A stretch of 64,000 nt of DNA from Flavobacteriaceae bacterium (lineage in GTDB: Bacteria > Bacteroidota > Bacteroidia > Flavobacteriales > Flavobacteriaceae): positions 179,184 through 243,183 of the forward strand of contig JANQSO010000006.1 of assembly GCA_028284005.1 (NCBI GenBank), written 5' to 3'. Both the position numbers and the translations under genes were made by a program. How positions within the stretch are numbered: the first letter of the stretch is position 1; each line of letters begins with the position of its first letter. The notes under the pieces were generated by a model that saw only the letters and a program-made list of their open reading frames with translations, searched no databases and was not told the DNA's origin. This document shows, piece by piece, positions 25,430-35,043 of the stretch.

Positions 25430-26448
25430 TACTGCAAGTTAATATTTAATCCGAAATTACTGGTAGATGCTGCCGTACTGTATTTTACATACGAATAACT
25501 AAAACGAAGTTTATTTAAACGCAGGGAGAATCCTGCACTCAGTCCGGCAAAGGCTCTTTTTTCTATGATACGTAATTCTTCTCCTCTGCGCAGATTGTAT
25601 CCCAAACGAATGTTGAACCCACCTTCGGGAAATATCTCTATCCCCACGATCATGTGCCTAAATGCATGATCTATGAAATTGATCTTTTCTTCTTGCGAAT
25701 TACCTTCAAGGTCCGTAACAGCTTCATTGGGGTTTGCGAAAGCGACTTTCCACCGCTGCATGTTTTCCAGTGTAAAATGCCAGCGAATAGGAATGTTCTC
25801 TAAGGTTTGCGATATCCCGAAGATCAACTCGAACGGTAAAGGCTCATACTCGGTATCGTAAGGAGAGAATTGTGTCCCGATGTTACGTGCCACTCCGGTA
25901 ATTTGCAGATCCCAGTCTTCATATACATACATCAACCCAATATCTATCGCTCCTCCAAAAGAAGAATATTGTTCCAATGTTGAAGAGATCAATTTTATAT
26001 TTGCCCCCACATGGAAATTTGTGAAAGCAATGTTACGTGCATGGCCAAAAGATAATGCTACTTCACCTCCGCTAAAAGTATTCGTAGGGTTTCCCAATTC
26101 GTCGTAGCCATCAAACTTCCCATAATTTATATAAGTTACTCCTGCATGCAATACTTGCGTTCGCCTGTCCCATAGATACGCATATGCAACGCTTCCGTAA
26201 TTAATATCTCCAATATAGTTGAAGTAATTCAATGACAGCTGATTGTCCATTTCCGGATTAATGGATGCCGGGTTGAACAATGCCTGGGTAGGATCGTAAT
26301 CGTAATTTGTAATGGTTTTTCCTCCTAAAGCCGCCTGGCGTGGTGAATTTGAAAGGTTTAAAAACTGATAGGTCGATCTCCCTCCTACTTGTCCAAAAAC
26401 GGAAGTAGCTATTAATGAGGCTAATAAGAAAAAAACCTTTTGGTTCAT
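25429..26448 (-). CDS. porQ: Type IX secretion system outer membrane protein PorQ
   Basis: A PorV/PorQ-family beta-barrel needed for T9SS cargo handling in the outer membrane. The chosen ATG at 26448 gives MNQKVFFLLASLIATSVFGQ, a clean signal peptide; an upstream in-frame start at 26490 would spoil it. The mature part begins VGGRSTYQFLNLSNSPRQAALGGKTI, a typical family N-terminus, and ends in a C-terminal aromatic strand. About 340 residues. It is translationally coupled to cmk. Confidence 0.88.
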   Translation of the reverse strand: MNQKVFFLLASLIATSVFGQVGGRSTYQFLNLSNSPRQAALGGKTITNYDYDPTQALFNPASINPEMDNQLSLNYFNYIGDINYGSVAYAYLWDRRTQVLHAGVTYINYGKFDGYDELGNPTNTFSGGEVALSFGHARNIAFTNFHVGANIKLISSTLEQYSSFGGAIDIGLMYVYEDWDLQITGVARNIGTQFSPYDTEYEPLPFELIFGISQTLENIPIRWHFTLENMQRWKVAFANPNEAVTDLEGNSQEEKINFIDHAFRHMIVGIEIFPEGGFNIRLGYNLRRGEELRIIEKRAFAGLSAGFSLRLNKLRFSYSYVKYSTAASTSNFGLNINLQ

Positions 26449-26529
26449 TGAATGTGAGATACCTTTACCTGAAGTTTTAAACGAATGCAAGTATAATTTA
26501 TTTTCGGGAGGGAAAGAAATGATTCCTAC

Positions 26530-28980
26530 CTATAATTTCTTAGCATTCTTCACTTTCTCTTTGGTCAGGGCCAAATTTAAAACATCACTCATTTCTTTTA
26601 CATAGTGAAACTTTAAACCTTTCAGATATTCGGGTTTGATCTCTTCGATATCCCTCCTGTTATCTTCACACAACAGAATTTCTTTTATATGTGCTCGTTT
26701 TGCGGCTAGTATCTTTTCTTTTATTCCTCCTACCGGAAGAACCTTACCTCGCAATGTGATCTCACCGGTCATAGCAATGCTCTTCTTTACTTTACGTTGA
26801 GTAAAGAGTGATACCAGTGACGTTAACATTGTGATCCCGGCACTGGGCCCATCCTTAGGAGTAGCTCCTTCCGGAACGTGAACATGTACGTCATATTTCT
26901 CGAAAACCTCCGGAGTAATCCCAAGCAGGTCTGCATTCGATTTTATGTATTCCAACGCAATGGTAGCAGACTCTTTCATAACCTTTCCAAGATTTCCGGT
27001 CATGGTCAACTGCCCCTTTCCTTTTGATAACGCAGATTCAACAAATAAGATATCTCCTCCTACCCTTGTCCAGGCCAACCCGGTAACCACACCGGCCACA
27101 TCATTATTTTCATATTTGTCACGAAGCAACTTAGGAGCACCTAATACTTCCACAACAAGTTCGTTGGTAACTTTAGCATCGTATGCTTCTTCCATTGCAA
27201 TTTTCATAGCTGCATAACGTACCATTTTAGCAATTTGCTTTTCCAGCCCCCGAACACCACTTTCACGAGTGTAACCTTCTACAATTTTTTCTAATTGGGG
27301 CTTTCCAATGGCCAAATGCTCTTTGGTCAATCCGTGTTCCTTTAATTGCTTTGGAAGTAAATGCTTCTTAGCTATTTCCACTTTTTCTTCAATGGTATAG
27401 CCCGAGACATTTATAATTTCCATCCGGTCTCTTAGTGCAGGTTGAATCGTACTTAAACTATTGGCTGTTGCAATGAACAATATTTTTGACAGGTCAAAAC
27501 CTAATTCTAAAAAATTATCGTAAAACGCATTATTTTGTTCAGGGTCCAAAACTTCCAGCATTGCAGAGGAAGGATCCCCCTGGTTTCCAACAGATAGCTT
27601 ATCGATCTCATCCAGGACAAATACCGGGTTACTGGTTCCTGCTTTCTTTAAACTTTGAATGATACGTCCCGGCATCGCACCAATATAGGTTTTGCGGTGC
27701 CCGCGAATTTCAGCCTCGTCACGCAGGCCACCCAGGGACATTCTCACATATTCCCTCCCCAGTGCTTCGGCTATGGATTTACCCAAAGAGGTTTTTCCAA
27801 CTCCCGGAGGCCCATATAAACAAAGAATCGGAGATTTCATATCGTTCCGTAGCTTTAAAACAGCCAGATATTCCACGATACGTTGTTTTACATCATCCAG
27901 TCCGTGGTGATCACGGTCGAGAATCTTTCTCGCACGTTTAAGGTCGAATTTATCTTTACTGAATTCGTTCCATGGTAATTCCAGCAAGAGGTCCAAATAA
28001 TTACGCTGTATACTGAACTCGGCTACCTGTGGATTCATACGCTCCAATTTTGCCAGCTCCTTTTCAAAATGCTTTGAAACATCTTCATTCCACTTTTTGG
28101 TCTTTGCACGAGCACGCATTTCTTCTATTTCGGCTTCGGAAGAATTACCACCCAACTCTTCCTGAATGGTCTTCATTTGCTGGTGCAAAAAGTATTCACG
28201 CTGTTGCTGATTGATATCACTTTCTACCTTGGACTGAATGTCCTGTCGCAGAGAAAGCTTTTGAATTTCGATATTCATATATCGAAGTGTCTCAAGAGCA
28301 CGGTCCTTTAAATCATTGATCTCTAATAATTTTTGTTTCTCTTCTACCGAAATATTCAGATTGGAAGAAACAAAGTTGATCAAAAATGAATTACTTTCTA
28401 TATTCTTAATGGCAAAGGCAGCTTCCGAAGGAATACTGGGGCTGTCCTTTATGATCTCTAACGCCATTTCCTTAATAGAATCTATAATCGCTTTAAATTC
28501 TTCATTTTCTTTGGCGGGGCTTGCTTCTGCTACCTCCCGGATCGTGGCTGTCATATAGGGATTTGACGTGATCACTTCTGCAACTTCAAAACGCTTTTTC
28601 CCCTGGATGATAACTGTGGTGTTACCGTCCGGCATTTTAAGGACACGTAGAATTTGAGCAACAGTACCAATTGTATTGATATCAGACAGTTCCGGATCTT
28701 CCTTGCTCTCATCTTTTTGAGAAACAACCCCTATTACCTTATTACCTTTATTGGTCTCGTTTATAAGTTTAATGGATTTATCCCGCCCCGCAGTAATAGG
28801 AATTACCACACCCGGAAACAATACCGTATTACGAAGTGGAAGAATGGGAAGGATATCCGGCAGTTCTTCTCTGTTCATTGCATCTTCATCTTCGGGAGTC
28901 ATCAATGGAATTAACTCTGCATCTCCTTTCAATTCCTGAAATGACAAACTGTCTATCGTTGTTAATTTTGTTTTCGCCAT
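26530..28980 (-). CDS. lon: ATP-dependent Lon protease
   Basis: AAA+ serine-lysine protease that degrades misfolded and regulatory proteins. N-terminal substrate-binding domain ([19 protein letters not shown]), Walker [19 protein letters not shown], sensor segment, and the catalytic serine in [13 protein letters not shown] with the lysine in [13 protein letters not shown]. About 816 residues, standard. The ATG at 28980 (MAKTK) is preferred over a GTG at 28992. The promoter must lie in the 200-bp gap shared with the divergent sigma-factor gene. Confidence 0.96.
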   Translation of the reverse strand: MAKTKLTTIDSLSFQELKGDAELIPLMTPEDEDAMNREELPDILPILPLRNTVLFPGVVIPITAGRDKSIKLINETNKGNKVIGVVSQKDESKEDPELSDINTIGTVAQILRVLKMPDGNTTVIIQGKKRFEVAEVITSNPYMTATIREVAEASPAKENEEFKAIIDSIKEMALEIIKDSPSIPSEAAFAIKNIESNSFLINFVSSNLNISVEEKQKLLEINDLKDRALETLRYMNIEIQKLSLRQDIQSKVESDINQQQREYFLHQQMKTIQEELGGNSSEAEIEEMRARAKTKKWNEDVSKHFEKELAKLERMNPQVAEFSIQRNYLDLLLELPWNEFSKDKFDLKRARKILDRDHHGLDDVKQRIVEYLAVLKLRNDMKSPILCLYGPPGVGKTSLGKSIAEALGREYVRMSLGGLRDEAEIRGHRKTYIGAMPGRIIQSLKKAGTSNPVFVLDEIDKLSVGNQGDPSSAMLEVLDPEQNNAFYDNFLELGFDLSKILFIATANSLSTIQPALRDRMEIINVSGYTIEEKVEIAKKHLLPKQLKEHGLTKEHLAIGKPQLEKIVEGYTRESGVRGLEKQIAKMVRYAAMKIAMEEAYDAKVTNELVVEVLGAPKLLRDKYENNDVAGVVTGLAWTRVGGDILFVESALSKGKGQLTMTGNLGKVMKESATIALEYIKSNADLLGITPEVFEKYDVHVHVPEGATPKDGPSAGITMLTSLVSLFTQRKVKKSIAMTGEITLRGKVLPVGGIKEKILAAKRAHIKEILLCEDNRRDIEEIKPEYLKGLKFHYVKEMSDVLNLALTKEKVKNAKKL

Positions 28981-29196
28981 ATATTTGTTCACGACATTGT
29001 GTCATTAAAAGTAATGCATACAATGCTTCGTGTATATTAATTTTTTAATAATTTTCTGTGAATACTGCTAAAACCTGTTGATTTCAGTAGTATCTTCAAC
29101 ACTATAAGTCAAGAGTTGTGCCATTAGTATATTTTTTTTCATGTCAAGTGTAACAATTCTTAACTTGTTTCATCTTTAGTTTAAACAATTGTTTTT

Positions 29197-29757
29197 TTGC
29201 CACTAGCCAATAAAAATATAGATACGTTACTCGTTCTTTGTCAAAAAGGAAATCAGTTAGCACAAGTTGAAGTTTACAACCGCTACCAGCATGCCATGTA
29301 TAACACTTCGCTTCGTATTGTAAAAAATACTGCCGAAGCAGAAGATGTAATGCAAGAATCGTTTATAACAGCGTTTGATAAACTACACACTTTTAAAGGA
29401 GAAGCTTCTTTTGGGTCCTGGCTTAAAAGAATTGTCGTGAACAACAGTATTTCACAATACCGAAAATCACAACAGTTTGTGGAAATTCCGGAAAAAGGTA
29501 TTCCGGAGACAGAAGTTGAATCTGCACCGGATGGCTTTGCAGAAGAAGACCACACTCAATTAAAAGCAAAACAAGTGCTTTCCTGTATAGATGATCTACA
29601 CGATAGCTATCAAAAGGTCTTAACACTTCATTTTATTGAAGGATATGACTACCAGGAGCTATGTGATATCTTACAAATAAGTTATGCAAACTGCAGGACA
29701 CTTATTTCCAGGGCTAAAGAAAGTTTACGAAAGAAACTAGTTGAAAGTTATGAATAA
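29197..29757 (+). CDS. ECF-type RNA polymerase sigma factor
   Basis: A 186-residue sigma-70 family factor with regions 2 and 4 only. Region 2 includes YNTSLRIVKNTAEAEDVMQESFITAFDKL and GEASFGSWLKRIVVNNSISQYRK; region 4 includes YQKVLTLHFIEGYDYQELCDILQISYANCRTLISRAKESLRKKL. Start is TTG at 29197: a stop lies in frame at 29182 and there is no ATG before region 2. It heads an operon with a putative anti-sigma factor and two secreted beta-repeat proteins, and is divergent from lon. Confidence 0.93.
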   Translation: MPLANKNIDTLLVLCQKGNQLAQVEVYNRYQHAMYNTSLRIVKNTAEAEDVMQESFITAFDKLHTFKGEASFGSWLKRIVVNNSISQYRKSQQFVEIPEKGIPETEVESAPDGFAEEDHTQLKAKQVLSCIDDLHDSYQKVLTLHFIEGYDYQELCDILQISYANCRTLISRAKESLRKKLVESYE

Positions 29758-30298
29758 AGATCACTTAAATACACTATTTGAAAGTTTGGAAGGTACATTT
29801 GATGTACATGAAACTCCAACCGGGCACCAAAAAAGGTTTTTAGACAGATTGAATGTTGAAAAACAAGAGGTCAAAAAAGAGAACCGATGGTGGAAACCGC
29901 TTTCTATTGCTGCATCAGTAATGATCCTAATTGGATTAGGGCTTACATTCCTAACCGGGAGCGATGTTACGGAAGCAGACCTGGCAAGTATTTCGCCCGA
30001 AATGGAACAAACCCAGACCTTCTTTACCTCAACCATCAATAAGGAACTGGAAACCTTAAAAAGTTTTGATGCTCCTGAAACTAAAGCACTTGTCGACGAT
30101 GCTTTGGTACAATTAGAAATTCTTGAAAAACAATACCAAAAATTGAAAATCGATCTTGTGAAAAGTGGCAATGACAAACGTGTGATCTATGCGATGATCT
30201 CCAACTTTCAAAATAGGATCGATTTACTGGAACAAGTAATTTCAACCATAGAAGAAGTTAAAAATCTAAATAACACTAAAGATGAAATCACAATTTAA
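29750..30298 (+). CDS. Putative anti-sigma factor (single-pass membrane protein)
   Basis: A 182-residue protein starting at ATG 29750, overlapping the sigma stop by 8 nt. The N-terminal cytoplasmic part (about 45 residues, FDVHETPTGHQKRFLDRL) is followed by NRWWKPLSIAASVMILIGLGLTF, one membrane helix near residues 48-68, and a periplasmic coiled-coil-rich domain (EILEKQYQKLKIDLVKSGN). No zinc-binding cysteine/histidine motif is visible. Anti-sigma role is inferred from topology and position. Overlaps the next gene by 17 nt. Confidence 0.72.
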   Translation: MNKDHLNTLFESLEGTFDVHETPTGHQKRFLDRLNVEKQEVKKENRWWKPLSIAASVMILIGLGLTFLTGSDVTEADLASISPEMEQTQTFFTSTINKELETLKSFDAPETKALVDDALVQLEILEKQYQKLKIDLVKSGNDKRVIYAMISNFQNRIDLLEQVISTIEEVKNLNNTKDEITI

Positions 30299-31370
30299 AT
30301 CCCTGGTATTTCTTTTATTAGTTCCGGCTGTTGTATTTGCACACAACGGAAAGTTTAAAGGAAAGTACACTAAAGAAAAGACGGTAAAAAAAGAATTTAC
30401 TGTCAATGCCAATGCAGAATTGCGTGTAGACAACAGTTATGGAAATGTAGACATTGTAACCTGGAATGAAAACAGAACCGTCATTGAAGTACATATTAAA
30501 ACCAATGGCAATAATGAAGAAAAAGTACAAAAGAAACTGGATGATATCACAATAGATTTCTCCAGTACCGCTTCCCTTGTAACCGCTAAGACCGATTTTG
30601 GAGGAAAAAAAGGAAACTCCTGGAGTTGGTGGGGAAACAAACACAGTAACGTAGCTATGGAAGTTAATTACAAAATCAAGCTTCCCGTTACTAACTCTGT
30701 AGACCTTGACAATGACTATGGCGCCATAAACATCAACAAATTGGAAGGTAATGCAAAAATAAGTTGCGATTACGGGCAATTATTGATTGGCGAACTTAGA
30801 GGAAATGACAATTATCTCTCTTTTGATTATACCGATAAGTCAACTATCGATTATATGAAAAATGGAAAGATCAATGCAGACTATTCCGGGTTTACACTTG
30901 AGAAAGTAGGTGACCTCGAGCTCATTGCAGATTATACCCGGTCTGAAATTAAAGAAGCTAATGATGTTAACTACAATTGTGACTATGGAAAAGTGGTCAT
31001 TAAAAAAGCTGCCAGCATAACCGGAAGAGGAGATTATGTAAGTAATCGTTTTGGAACCGTGAACGGATCTCTGAATCTCAATACCGACTATGGCTCTATT
31101 TCTGTAGAAAGGCTGACCGGCTCTTCAAAAGATGTAACTATCAGAGCAGATTACACAGGCATTAAATTAGGATTTGACAGCGCTTACAATTTTAATTTCA
31201 AGCTTGACCTCTCTTATGCATCCTTTAAAGGTGAAAATGATGTCACTGTAACTAAAAGCCATAAAGAGAGCAGCCAAAAATTGATCTCCGGATACCACGG
31301 CTCTAAAGATTCGGGTAATACAATAGACATTGAATCTGACTACGGAGGAGTGTCCTTTATAAAAAACTAA
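30282..31370 (+). CDS. Secreted DUF4097-like beta-repeat protein
   Basis: A 362-residue exported protein: signal peptide MKSQFKSLVFLLLVPAVVFA, then repeated strands with the recurring pattern DYGxI/V (VDNSYGNVDIVTW, DNDYGAININKL, CDYGQLLIGEL, NTDYGSISVERL, ESDYGGVSFIKN), which suggests a right-handed beta-helix of the DUF4097/adhesin type. No catalytic motif. Third gene of the sigma operon, overlapping the anti-sigma gene. Probably a periplasmic or surface protein linked to the envelope response. Confidence 0.78.
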   Translation: MKSQFKSLVFLLLVPAVVFAHNGKFKGKYTKEKTVKKEFTVNANAELRVDNSYGNVDIVTWNENRTVIEVHIKTNGNNEEKVQKKLDDITIDFSSTASLVTAKTDFGGKKGNSWSWWGNKHSNVAMEVNYKIKLPVTNSVDLDNDYGAININKLEGNAKISCDYGQLLIGELRGNDNYLSFDYTDKSTIDYMKNGKINADYSGFTLEKVGDLELIADYTRSEIKEANDVNYNCDYGKVVIKKAASITGRGDYVSNRFGTVNGSLNLNTDYGSISVERLTGSSKDVTIRADYTGIKLGFDSAYNFNFKLDLSYASFKGENDVTVTKSHKESSQKLISGYHGSKDSGNTIDIESDYGGVSFIKN

Positions 31371-31390
31371 CTTAAAAAAATATCAACAAA

Positions 31391-32125
31391 ATGAACACAC
31401 TATTAAAATTCACATTTGCAATTACCCTATCCATATTGGGCTTTTCGGAAATGACTGCCCAATGGGGAAATAAAAGAGTGCAGGGCAACGGAAATGTTGT
31501 GACCAAAACAGTAAACACCCAAGATTACGATGCTGTAAAAGTAGTAGGGTCTATGGATGTACACCTGGAAAAAGGTACGGAAGGATCCATTACTGTAAAA
31601 ACAGATGAGAACTTACATGAATATCTCGTAATTGAGGTAAAAGAAAACAATGCCCTAGTAATTAGAACTAAAAAGCATACCAACTTAAGAACCAAAAAAG
31701 GAATTCATATTACTGTGCCATTCAGAGATATTTCCAAATTGAGCTTGGTAGGGTCTGGCGATATTGACTCTAAAGATACAATTGACGGTGATGAGCTTGA
31801 AGTATCTGTTACCGGTTCCGGAGATATCGTATTGGACGTGGAAGCTAACCTAATAGACGCTAAGATAACCGGTTCCGGAGATATGGAGCTTACGGGGAAT
31901 ACTAAGGATGTCGAAGTAAAGGTAAGTGGTAGCGGAGACTTTAAAGGATCCTCATTGACCTCACAAAATGCTCAGGCATATGTATCGGGTTCGGGAGATA
32001 TTAGAATAGCAGTCAAGAACAGTATAAAAGGCCGTGTAAATGGTTCTGGTGACATTCGCTACTCAGGTAACCCGGAAAGAAGTGACACAAAGGTTTCCGG
32101 TTCCGGAACCATTAAATCTATGTAA
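31391..32125 (+). CDS. Head GIN domain-containing protein (DUF2807)
   Basis: A 244-residue exported protein, signal peptide residues 1-23 (MNTLLKFTFAITLSILGFSE). The DUF2807 beta-repeat domain shows GSGD-type turns starting at residues 121, 142, 161, 180, 200, 218 and 237, a period of about 18-21 residues, as in a beta-helix. It was described as a putative auto-transporter adhesin head domain, but function is unproven. Last gene of the sigma operon, followed by a strong bidirectional terminator. Confidence 0.85.
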   Translation: MNTLLKFTFAITLSILGFSEMTAQWGNKRVQGNGNVVTKTVNTQDYDAVKVVGSMDVHLEKGTEGSITVKTDENLHEYLVIEVKENNALVIRTKKHTNLRTKKGIHITVPFRDISKLSLVGSGDIDSKDTIDGDELEVSVTGSGDIVLDVEANLIDAKITGSGDMELTGNTKDVEVKVSGSGDFKGSSLTSQNAQAYVSGSGDIRIAVKNSIKGRVNGSGDIRYSGNPERSDTKVSGSGTIKSM

Positions 32126-32152
32126 TTTAAATACCCTTCATTTCTAATCATT

Positions 32153-32182
32153 AAAAAAGCCGCTTTTTAGAGCGGCTTTTTT
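32153..32182. terminator. Bidirectional intrinsic terminator
   Basis: GCCGCT (32159-32164) and AGCGGC (32171-32176) pair with flanking A and T tracts of six each, so the hairpin has a U-tract in both directions. It ends the sigma-factor operon and the convergent lipoprotein gene. Confidence 0.88.
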
Positions 32183-32200
32183 AATTCTATGTTTTTGATA

Positions 32201-33595
32201 TTAATCTAATTGAATAATAAACGCTCCATTTGATATTTCATAGATCGTTGGGTCTATACCGGTGGTATCTATTGCAATAAAATTGAACTTGGCTTCAATA
32301 ATTTTGCTGATAGCATCATAGCTTATGATAGAAAGTGTTCCTGAAGAGGAATTAAAGTTCCTTGGGTTTTCAGTATCCGGAATAAACAAACCTACAACTT
32401 CTTCACCTGTAACATTTGCAGTAACCATTGTATAATCCCCTACTTCAATTTCCTGTGGGAAGTTCAATCTAATAAACTGCTTATTGGTTTGGTCCTCGGT
32501 AGTGATAAAAACAATAGGTACCCCGTCAACAGTGGTTGGTACTACCTCAACGGTATTTGGTTCATACATTTCTCCATCTACTTCAGCTTCAAATGTATCG
32601 GTAATTTCGCTCGTATTGTCAATGAAGTCAATAAAGAACTCTCCATCGGTAATTTCGGCGATTGTAGGGTCTATTCCCAGTGGGTCCCTCGCCGTAAATG
32701 AGAAGGTAGCCACTATTCTACCGGTGGCAACTCCATATTCAGTAATAGTTATTGTCCCAGGGGACGAAGTTAAGTTTTCTCCTCCGGTACTTGCATTATA
32801 CATTGCGATAAGCTCGGTTCCATTAGAAATTGATTCGAAGCTAAAAGTTCCAATTCCAAGGCCTTCCGGCAGGTCTATTCTAATAATTGCTCCGGTTTCA
32901 GTGGTAGCAACAATATTTAGCATAGGAATACCTCCTACTGTCGTTTGTGTAACTTCTAATGTAGTATCAACAAATTCTTCTCCGTCAACATTCGCAAAAA
33001 ATGAATTCTCGGGATTTTCTCCTACATTACCTCCATCTATCGTATATGGAATCGTATTAAATGATCCGTCAGTTATTTCAATCGTTTCAATTACAGGATT
33101 GCCATTACCATCAAGAACAGGGTCTCCATTACCATCTAAGGCAGCACGAGCGCCAACAAAATTAAAGCTTCCGGATACGGTCAAGGCATCTACGTCCATT
33201 TCAGTAATGATAAGTTGTCCGTTCCCTCCCAGGATGGCTAAAGTTTTATATGGATTGGTTTGAGTTTCAGAATCAATATATAAGCCAAAGGTCTCTGTAG
33301 TTTGCCCGGCAGTTAAATTGAAAGTTCCGGCAGCAGCAGCTTCAACCGAAAGTGTAATTGTTTCTCCCGAAGTACTTTTTAAACCGGTAATCACCAAAGT
33401 GGTTCCTGTAAGTACTCCACTGGCAGATTCTGCCAAATAATCTAAGCCATCGACTTTAGCTATAAATTCTCCTTCTGCCGCAACAGGGTCTTCTCCCTGG
33501 ACAAATGTCCCTTCCAGGGGCTCATTATCACAAGAAGTAAATTGGAATGCAAGAAAGGCAACAAGCAACCAACCTAAGAGTTGAAATTTTTTCAT
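32201..33595 (-). CDS. Lipoprotein with three tandem beta domains (DUF6252-like)
   Basis: A 464-residue lipoprotein. The ATG at 33595 gives MKKFQLLGWLLVAFLAFQFTSC, with the lipidated Cys at residue 22; a longer upstream reading is less suitable. Three related segments follow, each with a strand pair such as FIAKVDGLDYLA, FFANVDGEEFVD and FEAEVDGEMYEP, and ending in (T/S)DGSF, TDGEFFIDF or SNGAFIIQL. They look like three copies of one Bacteroidetes domain, most like DUF6252. No enzymatic motif. Surface or periplasmic binding is possible. Confidence 0.72.
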   Translation of the reverse strand: MKKFQLLGWLLVAFLAFQFTSCDNEPLEGTFVQGEDPVAAEGEFIAKVDGLDYLAESASGVLTGTTLVITGLKSTSGETITLSVEAAAAGTFNLTAGQTTETFGLYIDSETQTNPYKTLAILGGNGQLIITEMDVDALTVSGSFNFVGARAALDGNGDPVLDGNGNPVIETIEITDGSFNTIPYTIDGGNVGENPENSFFANVDGEEFVDTTLEVTQTTVGGIPMLNIVATTETGAIIRIDLPEGLGIGTFSFESISNGTELIAMYNASTGGENLTSSPGTITITEYGVATGRIVATFSFTARDPLGIDPTIAEITDGEFFIDFIDNTSEITDTFEAEVDGEMYEPNTVEVVPTTVDGVPIVFITTEDQTNKQFIRLNFPQEIEVGDYTMVTANVTGEEVVGLFIPDTENPRNFNSSSGTLSIISYDAISKIIEAKFNFIAIDTTGIDPTIYEISNGAFIIQLD

Positions 33596-33645
33596 AAGTA
33601 AGTAAGTTTTCTTTGGTAATAACCGCAAACATAAGTAAAAATTGT

Positions 33646-34965
33646 CTATTTACTATATTTTCTTGGGACTCTGGCCAGTAAAATTACACCAATTATAAAG
33701 AATACTACCAAAAATAATACTGAGTTTCTCATACTTCCGGTAATTTGGTCTATAACTCCATAAATTAGCATTCCAATTACAATTCCAATTTTTTCGGCAA
33801 CATCATAAAAACTAAAGTATGAAGTTGTATCTGTGGTTTCCGGTAAAAATTTTGAATATGTGGAGCGGGATAGTGCTTGTATACCACCCATTACCAACCC
33901 TACTACCCCGGCTGTAATATAAAACTGAAGAGGTGTTTCAATAAAATAAGCAACTACACAAATTGCCACCCAAATACCATTGATAACGATAAGTGTTGGT
34001 ATATTTCCAAACTTTTCTGAAGACCTGGAAGTTACCGTAGCTCCTACTACTGCCACTAATTGAATAATTAAAATACTTGAAATAAGCCCCAGGGTTTTCT
34101 CATCTGAACCTCCCCAGGAAATTTCCTGCTCTCCAAAGTAAGTAGCAACCAACATCACTGTTTGTACTGCCATACTGTAAATGAAAAATGCTGCCAGGTA
34201 ACGCTTTAATTTTTTATTTTCTGAAAGAGAATTATAGACCCCTTTTAACTCTTTAAAGCCATTGAAGAGTACTTTTCTTGTGACCTTATGTCCGGAGGAA
34301 ACTCCTTTTGGCAAGTGATAAAAAGAATATTGGCTAAACCCAATCCACCAAACACCAACAGTTACAAACGAAATCTGCATTGCTTTCATACTTGCCTCCC
34401 CCCCTTCACCCAAACCAAAGAGGTTTGGTTTCATCACCATTATCAAATTAAAAATAAGTAGCAGAACACTACCTATATATCCCATAGAATATCCTTTGGC
34501 GCTAATTCTATCCTGCTGTTCAACAAAGGCAACATCCGGTAAGTAAGAATTGTAAAAGACCAGACTTCCCCAAAAACCTACCAGGCCAAAAAAGTAAAAA
34601 AGCAAGCTCATATAGATACTGTCAAGGTCAAAAAAGTATAATCCAATACATGATAAAGCTCCCAGGTAGCAGAAAAATTTCATAAATATTTTCTTATTGC
34701 CTACGTAATCTGCAATTCCGGAAAGTATGGGTGATATTATCGATACCAGTAAAAAAGCCGCAGCAGTTGTATAACTGATCAATGGTGTACTACGGATAGC
34801 GCCGCCAAAAACAGTTACCGTTTCAACATTAGCCGTGTTAAATAATGCCTGATAGTATATAGGAAATATCGCTGAAGCAATTACCAAACTATAAACCGAG
34901 TTAGCCCAATCGTAAAATGCCCAGGCATTTAATAGTTTTTTACTTCCCTTTGGTAGGTTAGCCAT
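33646..34965 (-). CDS. MFS transporter (UMF1/Atg22-like family)
   Basis: A 439-residue polytopic membrane protein of the major facilitator superfamily. The start LLNAWAFYDWANSVYSLVIASAIFPIYYQ is characteristic of the UMF1/Atg22-type group, and around 11-12 hydrophobic segments follow. The C-terminal half has GIQALSRSTYSKFLPETTDTTSYFSFYDVAEK, the second family hallmark. Substrate unknown; yeast Atg22 exports amino acids from the vacuole. Starts 78 nt downstream of an M48 protease gene, with a terminator between them. Confidence 0.85.
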   Translation of the reverse strand: MANLPKGSKKLLNAWAFYDWANSVYSLVIASAIFPIYYQALFNTANVETVTVFGGAIRSTPLISYTTAAAFLLVSIISPILSGIADYVGNKKIFMKFFCYLGALSCIGLYFFDLDSIYMSLLFYFFGLVGFWGSLVFYNSYLPDVAFVEQQDRISAKGYSMGYIGSVLLLIFNLIMVMKPNLFGLGEGGEASMKAMQISFVTVGVWWIGFSQYSFYHLPKGVSSGHKVTRKVLFNGFKELKGVYNSLSENKKLKRYLAAFFIYSMAVQTVMLVATYFGEQEISWGGSDEKTLGLISSILIIQLVAVVGATVTSRSSEKFGNIPTLIVINGIWVAICVVAYFIETPLQFYITAGVVGLVMGGIQALSRSTYSKFLPETTDTTSYFSFYDVAEKIGIVIGMLIYGVIDQITGSMRNSVLFLVVFFIIGVILLARVPRKYSK

Positions 34966-34981
34966 AGAATTGAATATGTAT

Positions 34982-35013
34982 AAAAAAAGATGCTGCCAAA
35001 ATTGACAGCATCT
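34982..35013 (-). terminator. Intrinsic terminator downstream of the M48 protease gene
   Basis: On the minus strand GATGCTG (35012-35006) pairs with CAGCATC (34995-34989), followed by a run of seven T. It separates the M48 gene from the MFS gene. Confidence 0.8.
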
Positions 35014-35043
35014 AAAGTAGTAAATAATTTTTTTTAAATGTAG

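Noticed and set aside
32484..33263. 259-codon plus-strand open frame
   Set aside because: Antisense to the triple-domain lipoprotein; its Ser/Val/Pro-rich content without domains is what the antisense of a Thr/Glu/Gly-rich gene gives.
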